Assembly: GCA_002989075.1 (NCBI GenBank)
Contig: PSQN01000017.1
Coordinates: 1,116,001-1,180,000 of the forward strand
DNA from: Arthonia radiata
Lineage: Eukaryota > Ascomycota > Arthoniomycetes > Arthoniales > Arthoniaceae
Length of the DNA stretch: 64,000 nt
Direction of reading: 5' to 3'
Both the position numbers and the translations under genes were made by a program. The notes under the pieces were generated by a model. It was given only the letters and a program-made list of their open reading frames with translations. It was not told where the DNA came from and ran no database searches. Positions 9,900-20,480 of the stretch are shown here, in pieces. Within the stretch, counting starts at the first letter, position 1, and each line of letters starts with the position of its first letter.

Positions 9900-11620
9900 T
9901 ACTACTACGACCGATTAATATTTTAGTTCCAATATTGTTAAATAGTGTCTTTATAGTTAGTTAGGTTTCGTTCTAGTTTCTATTAATTTTCGTATTTAGA
10001 GTATTCTTTCTATTTTATAAGATACTGTTGTTTGCCTTAGTATTGTCTATAAGCTCGAATCGTTTCAACCTTATACTCGAGTTCTTAATTGTTAGAAAGG
10101 ATCTCTATATTGGGTCGTTCTACTTCTTGGAAGTAGGCTAGTTTTAATAGTGCTACATAGAATATAGAATATATATTCTTATTGTCTTTAGGAGTTTAAG
10201 TTTAAATGTTATAGATCCTAATTACTATAAGATTTTAAACGGTTTCGTCTTAGTATAGTTAAGTTTCTTGCTTAATTTAATAGTTTTTATATTTCTTATA
10301 AGCAAGTAAGCTTTCCCTCCTTCTTTTATGCTTGTATTTAGGGCAGTTTTTAACTTGTTATACTATTTTCTTGTTCGTTCGTTAATAAACTCGCTGTTAG
10401 ACTTTAACTGCTAGTACAGGGTTTTTATGCTTATAGCTATTCGCGTAGCTAACTCGTTTTCTGTGGTATTTTGTAGTTGTCTTCCTTAAAGAGGGTAATA
10501 GCTATATAAGATATAAAACGGAGTTATCTTCGTTACATTGTTTTTTGTATTATTGTGCGCGGCTTGCGCTACTAGTAGTAATTGTACCCAGTCGTTTTAC
10601 TGGTAGTTAATATATGCTCGGAGATACTGTTTTAGTGTTTAATTCGTTTATTCTGTCTGTCTGTCTGTTTGCGGATAGAATAACGTAGATATCTTTTATT
10701 TTGTCTCTAGTTGTTGCATTAGAGATATTTAAAATCGTAAGACAAATTTTTAGTCTCTGTCTAAGACAATTCTTTATAGTTAACTATAGTTCGCTAGAAT
10801 AATTCGAAGAAATATATATACTAATTGTTCTAAATTGCTAGCTTCCTTGTAAGATATAAAGTATACGTATTTTGTTAGTTTATCGCATATAACTAGGATA
10901 GCGTTGTAAGCTACTCCTGTAAGTAGATCCTTAGAGGTTAGTAATTTAGTAATAAAGTCTAGTAAGACTATATACTATAGTCTTTTAGGTATCTTTAGTA
11001 GCTATAGTTTACTATATAGTAAATACTTTGGATGCTTAGTTCTTGCATATATATCGTACTCTTAGATATAATTCTCGACGTAGTGCCGGATTCTCGGAAT
11101 ATAGTAGGTTCTCGTAATCTTTTCTATAGTGTTATCGATGCTCTTATGTCTCTTTGTTGGGTTATCGTAAAAGTTACTAATAATATGTCGGAGTAGATTC
11201 CTTGGGACGTAGATTTTGTCTTAAAATTTGTAATAACCCTTGTCGTTCTTCGTTAGTCCTAGGTATTGTTTCTCGTTCTTCTAGTAAGTTTTAGGGTCGT
11301 TTAGAATGTCTAGAATTCGGCTGTCTGGTTCGATAACGAACTTGGTTATTATAGCTAATTAATTGTATCTAATCTCGTTATTGTGTTCTTAGAATATTGC
11401 GTGCTCGACGTGTTCCTTATTATTAAGGTAATCTAGACGTCGGCTTAGAGCGTCGGCTTTATCGTTCTTAGAACCCTTCTTGTAGGTAATAATAAAGTCG
11501 TATAGAGCTATAGTTTTTAACTATCTAACTTGTCTGCGGTTAAGTTTCTTTGCCGTTATAAAGTAGGTTAGATTCTTATAGTCTGTATATACTATAATTG
11601 TATAGTTTGCTTCTTCTAAG
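9900..11620 (-). pseudogene. G2-1 pol remnant: RNase H, integrase and chromodomain
   Basis: Read on the minus strand. RNase H tail at about 11340-11620 (words TDYKNLTYFITAKKLNRRQ and KADALSRR). The integrase zinc-binding region follows with NPTKRHKSIDNTIEKITR and the core with VLLDFITKLLTSKDL and YPQTDRQTE. A C-terminal chromodomain lies at about 9920-10120 (ELEYKVETIRAYRQY, QQYLIKW). These are the hallmarks of chromoviruses, in which the chromodomain directs integration into heterochromatin. Many in-frame TAA/TAG stops make it non-functional. Copia A interrupts the 5' side at 11621. Confidence 0.85.
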
Positions 11621-12127
11621 TGTTGGAAATTAACCAACTAGCTGGTTAGCCGGAACCCCCAGGGGCCCGGAGTATCGGATAGGTCCTACTAGCTGTCTCG
11701 GTCTAGAATAGAACAAGCTTTTTATCTAAAGGGTCGAGCCTAGTAACCCGGGCCTAGAACAAAAAGAAGCATTGTACGACCTGTTCTAGATAGCTGGCCC
11801 GTAGTCTAAGACAATATAAAATAAACTTAAAGCCTAATAGTTTTAAATAGACAGAATTACTGTCTTATATAGTAAGTTACAGGTTATCTAGTTTCTATTA
11901 AAAGAATAGATATTTAGTAAGTCCTATATAGACTGCTAAACTTAGATATATAAGCTAGAATCTCTTTAGAGAATTTTAGCTAATAAGACAGACAATATAA
12001 CAATAGCTTCTTCTTACTACTAAGTATTGTACCTATACTAAGCTTAAGTATTGTACTAGTCTTAAGCTAGTCTCGTCTTTCTACTCTTTGTAGTAGTATT
12101 CTTCTTCTTTTCTGTACCTTTTTAACA
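11621..12127 (+). repeat. Copia A 5' LTR
   Basis: 507 bp, from TGTTGGAAATTAACCAAC to TTTTTAACA. The same LTR occurs at 23172-23677 and 36067-36574 (reversed), 38986-39455 (truncated, reversed), 46383-46891 (solo, reversed) and 58596-59101 (solo). Confidence 0.9.
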
Positions 12128-12147
12128 GGTTATAAGCTCGAGTTAGC
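12128..12147 (+). promoter_or_regulatory. Copia primer-binding site (half-tRNA-Met type)
   Basis: The sequence just inside the 5' LTR starts GGTTATAAGC. The copy in copia B (36047-36066, minus strand) reads GGTTATAAGCCC, complementary to the anticodon stem and loop of initiator tRNA-Met (GGGCUCAUAACC) with one G-to-A change that RIP explains. Priming from an internally cut initiator tRNA is known for Drosophila copia; here it is inferred. Confidence 0.5.
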
Positions 12148-12463
12148 ACTAATTCCTTTTAAATTTCCTTTTTAGAAAATATTTCCTCTACAACACCTAT
12201 CGGCACCTCCGAACGATTCTATTACCAATCGACTCTAAATTTTTAGTCTAATTTAACTATTAGAACAGAATTTTCTTTTTTTTTTTGGAAATCTCCGACT
12301 ATATATTTAGCTATAGACTCCTCTTATAAGATTTCTAAACTTAAGAGCTCGACTAATTGAGACATTTAGTCGATTTAAATAAAGGCCCTTTTAACTAAAA
12401 AGGGCTACAGTAATGTTATAATCCCCTTTTCCGGCTATTTAGCTAGAGATATTACTAAAGCTA

Positions 12464-12659
12464 TATAATGCATAGACGTCCCGATAGCGAATTAGAACAG
12501 AATGTTATCTATTTAGAAAGGCTACGATCCTTAAAGAATATCTTTCCTCTAGTAGACGCATCCCTTTCTAGTCTCCTTAATAATTAGCTTGAACACTAGT
12601 AGAGCCTATCTAGGCCCTTTTTGCTATCTAACTGCTTCCTACCCTATACCTAGATTATA
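12464..12659 (+). repeat. G1-a 5' LTR
   Basis: 196 bp. It begins TATAATGCATA (from TGTAATGCATA) and ends GATTATA (from GATTACA). The intact termini seen in the 3' LTR form the inverted repeat TGTAAT / ATTACA. Confidence 0.9.
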
Positions 12660-12909
12660 TTCTAATTATTCTAAACCTACGAGGAGGGCGGCCGGCAGTT
12701 AGGCACCTTATCGACGTCGCTTAGGGGTTAACCCGGCATAATTAAGTATAGCCGAGACTCCGTATACACGTTAAAATAAATAATATTAAAATTAATTGAT
12801 GACCGGTGCTAGCAAGTACCGTATTCAAAGAGAACAAGTAAGAAACTAAGCACGCAACGGTAGTCGCTTTATATCCGCCGCACAAGCAGAATATAGAGCG
12901 TAGCAAAAC

Positions 12910-14150
12910 ATAGTTAACGTCAAAGAAGACTAGAACCCTTATATAAGATCCGGCGACTACGATAAGCAAGAGGGCTTATAAGCCGGCAAACAGACGCCGA
13001 GCAGATTGCGAACTAAGAAGGACAATAGTCTAAACTAAAACAATAACAACGACGAAGGGGCCTACTAAGACTCTAACCGCGAAGAATCCCTCTTTAGCGT
13101 CTTATTAAGCGTTGAGGTACGAAAGCTAAGACAAGAACTGCTAGCATAGCAGCAGCAGTATACTATTAAGAAGCTCAAGCTCGAAAAGCGAATGCTCGAA
13201 GTTGAGCTCTAGTCTACCCGCAATTCGGAGGCTGGTAGCAAGCGGCTATAGAGCGATTTAAGCCTTTAAAGCTAAATTAACGAGCTTCTTAAGAAAGAGA
13301 CGCCTAAGCTTAAGAGAGCTATAGACTCTACGGGCACTCAATAGACTTAGACTATTAAGGAAAGATTTCAGATAGCTAATATCTCGGACCCCGACGACGT
13401 TCGTATTATTATCTAGTACGTTTAGAAACTCCTTAGAGACCTAACGGATAGATAGCGAACTTACGCCGAAAAGAACAAAGAGAAGACGTCGCTCTACGTA
13501 TAAGCGTACTTCAAAGAATAGATAATAGAATATATCGTCGATCTAGCTACAGCTACTATAGCTAACGCAGAAAAGTTCTTTATATCGACGCAGAGTTTGA
13601 CGTAGAAGCTTAAGGACTTCCTAAGCTTTCTATAGAACGAAGAAACTAAGTTGCTAGGTAGCAAGATACCGGACCCGAATTGGGCTGTATTCTACTATAC
13701 GCGCTTACCTTTATAAATTAAGGCGAAGCTAATTAAGTAAAGTCTCTTAGAGAACCTACTTAAAGATACAAACGAGCTTCTAAAGAAAGTTCGTTAATAT
13801 ATAAATGTTGATCGTAGTGTATCGCAGAACGCCCGCAACACTAATACAAACCGAGATCGCTCCGGTAGCGGATTGAGTATAAACTATGGCAGTTATAACG
13901 CTAGAGCATCCCTACAGGGGTCGGGCCGCGGACGAGGCGGTTTATACCGAGGACGAGGCAACTTGCCGGTCCGACAAAGAGACAATGGCTCTGCCGCATA
14001 GGGGCAACTAGGGTCGATATACAGTAAGACAAATATTACCTACTTTACGTACAATTAGAAAGGGCATTATGCTACTAAATGTACTACGCTCTAGATTAGT
14101 GTCAATTTGACGCTAGTTAGACGGAGAAACAACAGGCCCCGAGGGTAAGC
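12910..14150 (+). pseudogene. G1-a gag remnant
   Basis: The frame starts at ATA 12910, which replaces an ATG (context matches M-A-N in the relatives), and codes for a capsid-like protein of about 400 residues. An acidic N-terminus is followed by a coiled region (LRQELLA, KKLKLEKRMLEVEL), a capsid-like core (DFLSFL, ETKLLGSKIPDPNWA), an RG-rich stretch (GSGRGRGGLYRGRG) and one zinc knuckle near 14035 with H and C kept but two Cys changed to Tyr. Gag packages RNA into virus-like particles. Multiple TAG/TAA stops at Gln positions. The downstream protease frame lies in the -1 frame relative to gag. Confidence 0.75.
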
Positions 14151-17100
14151 CTCGCGTCTCTAAAGCTTGGGACTGTTGATTAACGGCGAGGACAAATTAA
14201 AGTCTCGGTACAGCTAGGTAGGTCGCCGCAAGAGGTTCTCGCGCTAGTAGATTCCGGTGCAGAGATTAACCTTATTAATTATCGTATTGTGCTTAAAAGA
14301 GGATAGCAAAAATTGTATAAAGTAAAGCTCCTGCATACTAAGTTCCTTAATAAAAATAAGCTGTAGCTTTACGGCGCGTATAACGTAAATATAACCGTAA
14401 GAGATGTATATAGGAAGAAACGATATTGCTAACTCTATCTATATTCGACCAACTTTGTAGGATACAGCCTCGTCTTAAGATACCTATGGCTTAAGCAAGT
14501 TAAGCCCCAAATTAGCTAGGCGATAAGAACAATCGCTTGGGGAAACCTTTCTGCGCCCGAAGAACGGGTAGTAGAAGCTAAATCTATTGAGATTATCAAT
14601 AAAGACGTAATTTTAGTATGTTTATAAAGAGGCGAACAGTACTACTCCGCGATTCTATAGATAAAAGCAGATAGACGTTATAAATATTAAATAGCGGTCC
14701 TATTAGACGTTAGTTCGCCGCTAGACCGGACTCTGGATAGCAAGCCTAAGAAAGTAGAGAAGCGAGATAAGCTTCCTCCTTAGTACGCTAAATATAAAGA
14801 TATCTTTTCTAAAGAACTATTAAGTAAGCTTGCGCCGCTTAGTAAGTATACTTATAAGATTAAGCTTAAGAATAGCATAGAACCTCTATATAAGCTAATT
14901 TACTCTGTATCGTAGAATAAGCTAAAGACGCTTCGGAAGTACCTAGATACTATAATTAAGAAAGGGTGGATACAATTCTTTATCAGTTCGGCGGGTGTCC
15001 CGGTCCTATTTGTATCTAAAGTAGACAGATCGTTGAGACTATATATTAACTACCGCGGTTTAAAGAATATAACTGTAAAGAATCGCTACGTATTGCCGCT
15101 AGTCTCTAAGATTCTTAATCGCCTACAAGGCTCGAAGGTGTTTACAAAGCTTAATCTTTGCGATGTCTATTACCGTATCTGTATTCGCAAAGGGAATAAG
15201 TAGAAGACAGCGTTTCGTACCCGATACAAGCACTATAAATACCTGATAATGCCTTTTGAACTAGTAAACGCCCCTACTACGTTCTAGGTATATATTTATA
15301 AAGCTATAGGCAATCTTGTTGATACCGTTTATATCGTTTATATAGACAATATCTTAATTTTCTCTAAAGACGAGGAAAGCTATAAAGGTTATATTAAAGA
15401 AGTTCTGCAAAGGCTCCGTAAATAGAGTTTATTTATAAAGCTGTCCAAGTGTTAATTTTACACTACCAAGGTTTCTTTCCTAGAGTTCACCGTAAGAGTC
15501 GATAGTATCGAAATAGACCCAAAAAGGGTATAGACTATAGCCGAATGGCTAGTTTCTACCATCATAAAGCAGATTCTGTCCTTCCTGGAATTCGTAAACT
15601 TCTACCAGCGATTTATCTATAGATTTAGTCGTATCGTAGCGCCAATAAACGTACTAACGAAAGACGTTAAGTTTGTCTAAGGCAAAGCCCAACAAAAAGC
15701 TTTTGAAGCGCTAAAGCAAGCCTTTATAAATGCATCAGTACTAATGTACTTTAACCCGACACTATCGATCGTTTTAATAACTAATGTATTAGACTTTGTA
15801 ATAGTAGATATCTTACTTTAGCTGAGGGGAGATAGCCGATTACCATTACCGTTAAATATTAACTTAGGCTTGCCTACACTAGATATAGCAGACACCGCCC
15901 GAACTAGTACTAATAATAAGGCGGATATATACCTGCATTCGGTAGCGTTCTTTTTAAAAAAATTTATAAACGCTAAGCTAAGATATAATACCTATAATAA
16001 AGAGCTTATAGCAATATAGGCTAGCTTTAAGTACTAGCGCTATTACCTTATTAATATATAGTACTTAGTAAAGGTCGTAACAGACTACAATAATCTATAG
16101 TATTTTATAACAATAAAAGTATTGTCTCGCCGATAGGCGCGCTAAACAGAAGATCTGTTAGCATTTAACTTTAAAATACTATATCGTATAGATAGCAAGA
16201 ACCTAGCAGACGCGCCATCGCGCCGTCTAGATTACGAGAATTTACGTAGAGCAAAGGAAGACAACGCTAACAAGATGTTACCGAGCCTGTAGCAGAAGCT
16301 TAGGAGAGATGCTACTTTACCTAGTACTAGGAAAGAGCCCTCTAGCCTAGAAGAAGGTATAATTGCTACCTTAATTATATTACTTAAAAATTAGTTTAAA
16401 CACTGTTAGCGGTTTAGCTACCGACCTAAAACCCTGAACGCAACTGTAGCCTAAATCGGAGATAGATTAGAGTTAGATACAGACCTTATATAGGACGCCT
16501 AGAAGCGAGAAACGCGTTTGTCTTCTTCTACTAATACAGAGCCTTTTCCGATAGCTTTCGTATTACAAGTTAAGGTAGTTGCAGCTACCGCTCTTAAAAC
16601 AGCTTATAATAATACTTCTCGGGGTCTCGCGACTCTAATCCTCGAAGCCCAGTAGAGGGACGCCTTTATAAAGTAGAAAGTATCGGAGTTAAAATTATTA
16701 GCTAGGACTAAAGGTCAGCAGAGTAATAAAACGGCAACAGATCGCCGTTAAGCCGGCACAAGAAAGCGCCGTGCGAGTCGAATCGACTTAGATGCCCTAA
16801 TAGGGCCCGACTCGGACTCCGAGTCTTTAAAGTACGTAGAATAGTTAGTCGATAGCTACAGGTTGTTGCGTTAAGATAGTAAAATCTAGATACTAGAATG
16901 CTCTACGTTAAAGCTTAAAATTATAAGCAGAAATTATAATAATAAGCTTGCTGGCTACTTTAAGGTCGAGAAGACCCTTAAAATTCTAAAATACAAATAT
17001 ACGTAGAAAAAGATAGTAACGTATATTAAAAACTTTGTTGCTAAATATAATATATGCTAACGGACAGCCGTAAAGAGGCATAAGCTATATAGCGAAATAG

Positions 17101-18291
17101 CAGCAATGCTAATTCCGATTGGCCTCTTTAAGAACCTATTCTTAAACTTTGTTGTTAAACTACCGATAGTTCTTTTAAAGAACGGAGACATTGTTAATTT
17201 AATTCTTGTAGTTGTAGACCGCTTCTCTAAGTTTGTAACCTATATTCTAGTTAGTAAAACTATAGATGCTATAGAGCTAATAGAAGTGCTTTACAAACAC
17301 TAGACAAAAACGTTGGGATTCCCGAGGAGCCTCTTGTCTGACAGAGAATCTATATTTACTAGCTTATATTGGAGCACCTTCTACTAGCATTTGGCTATAA
17401 AACGAAGGTTGAGTACAGTATTTTACTCTCAAACTGATGGCCAAACCGAGCGCTAGAACTAGGAGCTTGAAAACTACCTGCGTATCTACATCTCTTAGGA
17501 TCAAGATAATTAGTATAAGTATCTAAAAGAAGCTGCTTTTGCGTACAATTTAAAAGTTTATTTATCGACGAAAATTTCGCCGATTAAATGTACGTTCAGT
17601 CGCGTTGCAGACGTACTAGACAGCGCGCCGCCGTTAGATCGGTACCGCACCGTAGTTAAGCCGAACGACCCTTCTATCGGTAAGGACACCTCCCGTTAAG
17701 AGGAAAGGTAGCCTAGACCAGAATATTCTATAATAGTTAAGTATATAGAAGAACGCCTTTTCCGCTAATAAGAAATAAAGCAGTAGCTAGAGAAAGCTTA
17801 GCGTCTATAGATAGAATAATACAACACTAAGTATACACTAAAACACTATGCAGTAGGTAACTTAGTACTGCTGTCGTTAAAGAACCTTAAAACAAAGAGG
17901 CCAATAAAGAAGCTCGATAATCGAAGCTTAGGACCATTTAGAATTCTTAAGAAAGTAGGTAAACAAGCTTACTAGCTGGTACTACTAGACTCCTACCGCA
18001 TTTACTCTATCTTCTACGTATCCTTACTAGAGCTATATCGCCGTCAGCCCGGTACGGAACCGCCTGGTCCGGTCGAAGTCGATAGTAGTAAAGAATGGCT
18101 TGTTGAGGCGATCCGCTTTAAGATTAAGAACAAAGACTAGTATTGGACTAAGTAGCAGAGATGGTCAAAGGTAAATAACACGATAGAGCCGCGGGCACAT
18201 CTTAAAGACTCTAACGCCCTTCAGAAATTTAAGAAGCGTAAAGACACTGAGCCGAGAGGCAAGTGTCTAAGATAAACTAGGCAACGTGGAT
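14150..18291 (+). pseudogene. G1-a pol remnant: protease, RT, RNase H, integrase, chromodomain
   Basis: Protease active site LVDSGAEINLI at about 14240-14275 is intact. Reverse transcriptase at about 14815-15500 has KLNLCDVYYRI and YIDNILIFSKD, where the second Asp of the YxDD box is now Asn. RNase H follows at 15770-16240 (VTDYNNL, DAPSRRLDY). Integrase at 16900-17660 has ICQRTAVKRHKLY, a core starting LFLNFVVKLP (Asp to Asn), DRFSKFVTYI and SQTDGQTER. The chromodomain at about 18070-18260 contains KEWLVEAIRFK and NNTIEPRAHLKDSNALQKF. This domain order defines Ty3/gypsy chromoviruses. Longest open piece: 65 codons at 17106-17303. Inactive because of many stops and lost catalytic residues. 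Confidence 0.9.
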
Positions 18292-18608
18292 AAGAAAGGG
18301 CTACAAGCCTACGCAATTAGTCTACGATGTAACGCCGAATAGAAGGCGGAATACCTCGAGTATAGTTTAGAACATAGAATTAGTGTAGTATTAAACTCTA
18401 AGACTATTTATATATAATTATAAAGCTTAAGCTATAAGAAAGCTAAAATAAGACTTATACAGAAAGAAAATATAGAACAATTTCGATAAGCTAAGGAAAA
18501 CTACTTACACAGACCAAACCCTAGCCAAACAAAAGACAGAAAACTATAAAAAGACTATCCGAACTAGTACCGAAGTTAGTACGGATCGGCGGTATAATAC
18601 TGTTTAAC

Positions 18609-19670
18609 CTAGCTGCGACTACCGTCAATACGGTCTTAAATCCAATCAACCAGATCTACTATAGCTAGCTCGTAAGGAGTCTTATTCGTAGACGGCTAAG
18701 GGCCGTACAACCCTATACCAGAATCGAAGCTCTGGCGTAGCGCCTTAATACGCTTAAAATCGTTAGTATCGGCCTACTCGACCGACTTAGTACTTAGACC
18801 GCGCTACCAGGCCTATAGCTAAACGCAAAAGGCGCGAAGCAGAGTAAGATAGTCGTCGCAGAAAGACTCTTCGTTATTTTAGACGTTCTCGCTAGAGGTT
18901 AAGAAGAAGTTAACGTGCATAAGAAGGTTGCAGGTACGTCTCTATCGAGCGGGAACCTAGTATATATTAATATAGGGTCAATTAGTACCTAAGACAGGGG
19001 AGTATTAGACTTACTATCTTATACTTATCTTCTAACCTCCTAATACTAGTATAGCGAGCATACTTGGCGTACTACTTCTTAAGCTACTTGTAGGTCTAGT
19101 TCTTATAATACTTAAAATCGAAGTTCGCGGAAGAACTACTATATATAGTTATATCGCTAAACAAGGCCTTTATATAACGGTAGCATACTAGGACGTAAGC
19201 CTCTAGCTAAGGCTAAATTAACGTAGATACGGCGCAAAAAGCGGGATTCGAAGAGGCAGACCGGCGAGACTTTATAGGCGACTTGGGCTTATAAGCAGTG
19301 CCGCGGTAATAGGGAGAATAGACAATCTTGTTATTATTGAAGTCGTCTTTACAGACGTAACGCTTTTAACGAGCTAGAATGCTAATAGTTAGACTAAAAT
19401 AAAGCAATAAGAGATAGAAGACTTATAAAGAGTTGTAAAAGTTAGAGACACGCTACCTAGTTTAGAAGAGCGTAGAATAGAAGAAGCCGCAGATAATTTA
19501 GAAATTAGTAAAGCAACTTTAGAAGCTTTCTTCTTACAGGCGTTATAAAGAAGAGCTTTAAGATTAACAGCGGCTTTAGAGTCCTTAATGCCGCAAGTTA
19601 AGCGGCGAGTTAGTGCTTTAGAAGAGCTCGCTCTAGTAGCGGGTTTGTTGACGGAGTTGAAACCCGACAT
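18609..19670 (-). pseudogene. G1-a antisense gene, three exons, unknown function
   Basis: On the strand opposite to gag-pol, between the chromodomain and the 3' LTR. Modelled exons 19670-19457, 19373-19015 and 18956-18609 add up to 921 nt, 306 codons, with all phases consistent. Intron 1 (83 nt) has a weak donor GTAGCG and acceptor CTAG preceded by CTAAC; intron 2 (58 nt) has GTAAGT, a TACTAAT branch site and CTAG. Exon 1 begins MSGFNSVNKPATRAS and is basic; exon 2 holds RYVCKDDFNNNKIVYSPYY; exon 3 holds NEESFCDDYLTLLRAFC, SFDSGIGLYGP and YELAIVDLVDWI. Remaining stops are of the mutated Gln/Trp type. No known domain is recognised. All five G1 copies carry it. Exon 1 is mirrored by an open frame on the other strand, so the first exon is the least certain part. 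Confidence 0.5.
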
Positions 19671-20279
19671 AGTAGAGATTGTAAAGGCGAATTAAAGGCA
19701 ATCTAACACTAAATTAGCTACGAACTTATTACTTAAGAAGAGAAGTAAAGGCCTACCAAAGAAGAGAAGCTTGTAGGCTAAGTAAAAGAGTATAATAATA
19801 TTAAAGAAAGAAAGAGAAAGTTTAAAAGAGCAAGAGCCTTGTTTTATACCTATTGTTAGGTACCGATAACAAAGCTTCTACCTATAGGTACGGATTTAGG
19901 AGCAAAGAAGTCTATTTACGTAGGTTGCTACTACCTACAGGGGCAATTAATTGGTAAAAGTGTATATAAGAGCATGCAAAAGAACGTAAAATTAGGTAAA
20001 AATAATATAAAACCTTACTACCGAGCTTATAACTTAGACTCGAGAGCTTTAAATTAAAAGTAAAGCTTAGCACTATAACTCGGTGCTGCAGAAAACTAGC
20101 ACTAAACGACGCGTAGGATGATAGTAAGCAACATTACTCTTTTTCCGACTAAACGTAGACATAAGCCAGCAGGTTTTTAACGAGGTTATTGCTCTGCGTA
20201 AGACGATAAATAGAAGATGCGATAGAAATAGCGGATTGCATCCGGATTGAGGGCGATCCTCTTTAAGAGGAAAGGTAGT

Positions 20280-20475
20280 TGTAATGCATAGACGTCCTGA
20301 TAACGAATTAAGACGGAATGTTGCCTATTTAGGAAGGCTGCAATTCTTAAAGGATATCTTCCCTCTAGTGGACGCATCCCTTTCTGGTCTCCTTAATAAT
20401 TAGCTTGAACACCAGTAGGGCCTATCTAGGCCCTTTTTGCCACCTAACTGCTCCCTGCCCTACACCTAGATTACA
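20280..20475 (+). repeat. G1-a 3' LTR
   Basis: 196 bp with intact ends TGTAATGC and GATTACA, preceded by the purine-rich AAGAGGAAAGGTAGT (polypurine tract). Followed by the target duplication AGCTA. Confidence 0.9.
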
Positions 20476-20480
20476 AGCTA

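Larger units (their letters stand above)
8650..11620 (-). mobile_element. G2-1: Ty3/gypsy chromovirus, minus strand, truncated at the RNase H domain
   Basis: Order from left to right on the plus strand: 3' LTR (8650-9257), antisense gene (from 9316), then minus-strand chromodomain, integrase and RNase H up to 11620, where copia A is inserted. The reverse transcriptase, protease and gag part is not found beyond the copia insertion. It is heavily point-mutated with Gln and Trp codons changed to stops. The fuller relative G2-2 (47359-59903) shows the same order. Confidence 0.85.
12464..20475 (+). mobile_element. G1-a: complete Ty3/gypsy chromovirus (8012 bp) in copia A
   Basis: Complete element with two 196-bp LTRs and the 5-bp target duplication AGCTA at 12459-12463 and 20476-20480. 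Order: 5' LTR, gag, protease, reverse transcriptase, RNase H, integrase, chromodomain, then about 2 kb of 3' region containing an antisense spliced gene, a purine-rich tract and the 3' LTR. All genes carry stop codons of the RIP type. The copia sequence is continuous across the duplication when compared with copia B, which proves the insertion. Confidence 0.93.

Noticed and set aside
12742-12969. 75-codon minus-strand frame, hydrophobic
   Set aside because: Shadow of the G1-a leader and gag start; the same shadow recurs in G1-b (26452-26637).
18989-19014. A 26-nt GTAAGT...TTAG segment as a minimal intron in the G1 antisense gene
   Set aside because: Too short for a spliceosomal intron; the 58-nt intron that uses the downstream TACTAAT and CTAG fits the phase and usual size.
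20186-20377. 63-codon minus-strand frame at the end of G1-a
   Set aside because: Runs across the polypurine tract and 3' LTR boundary, so it is not a gene.
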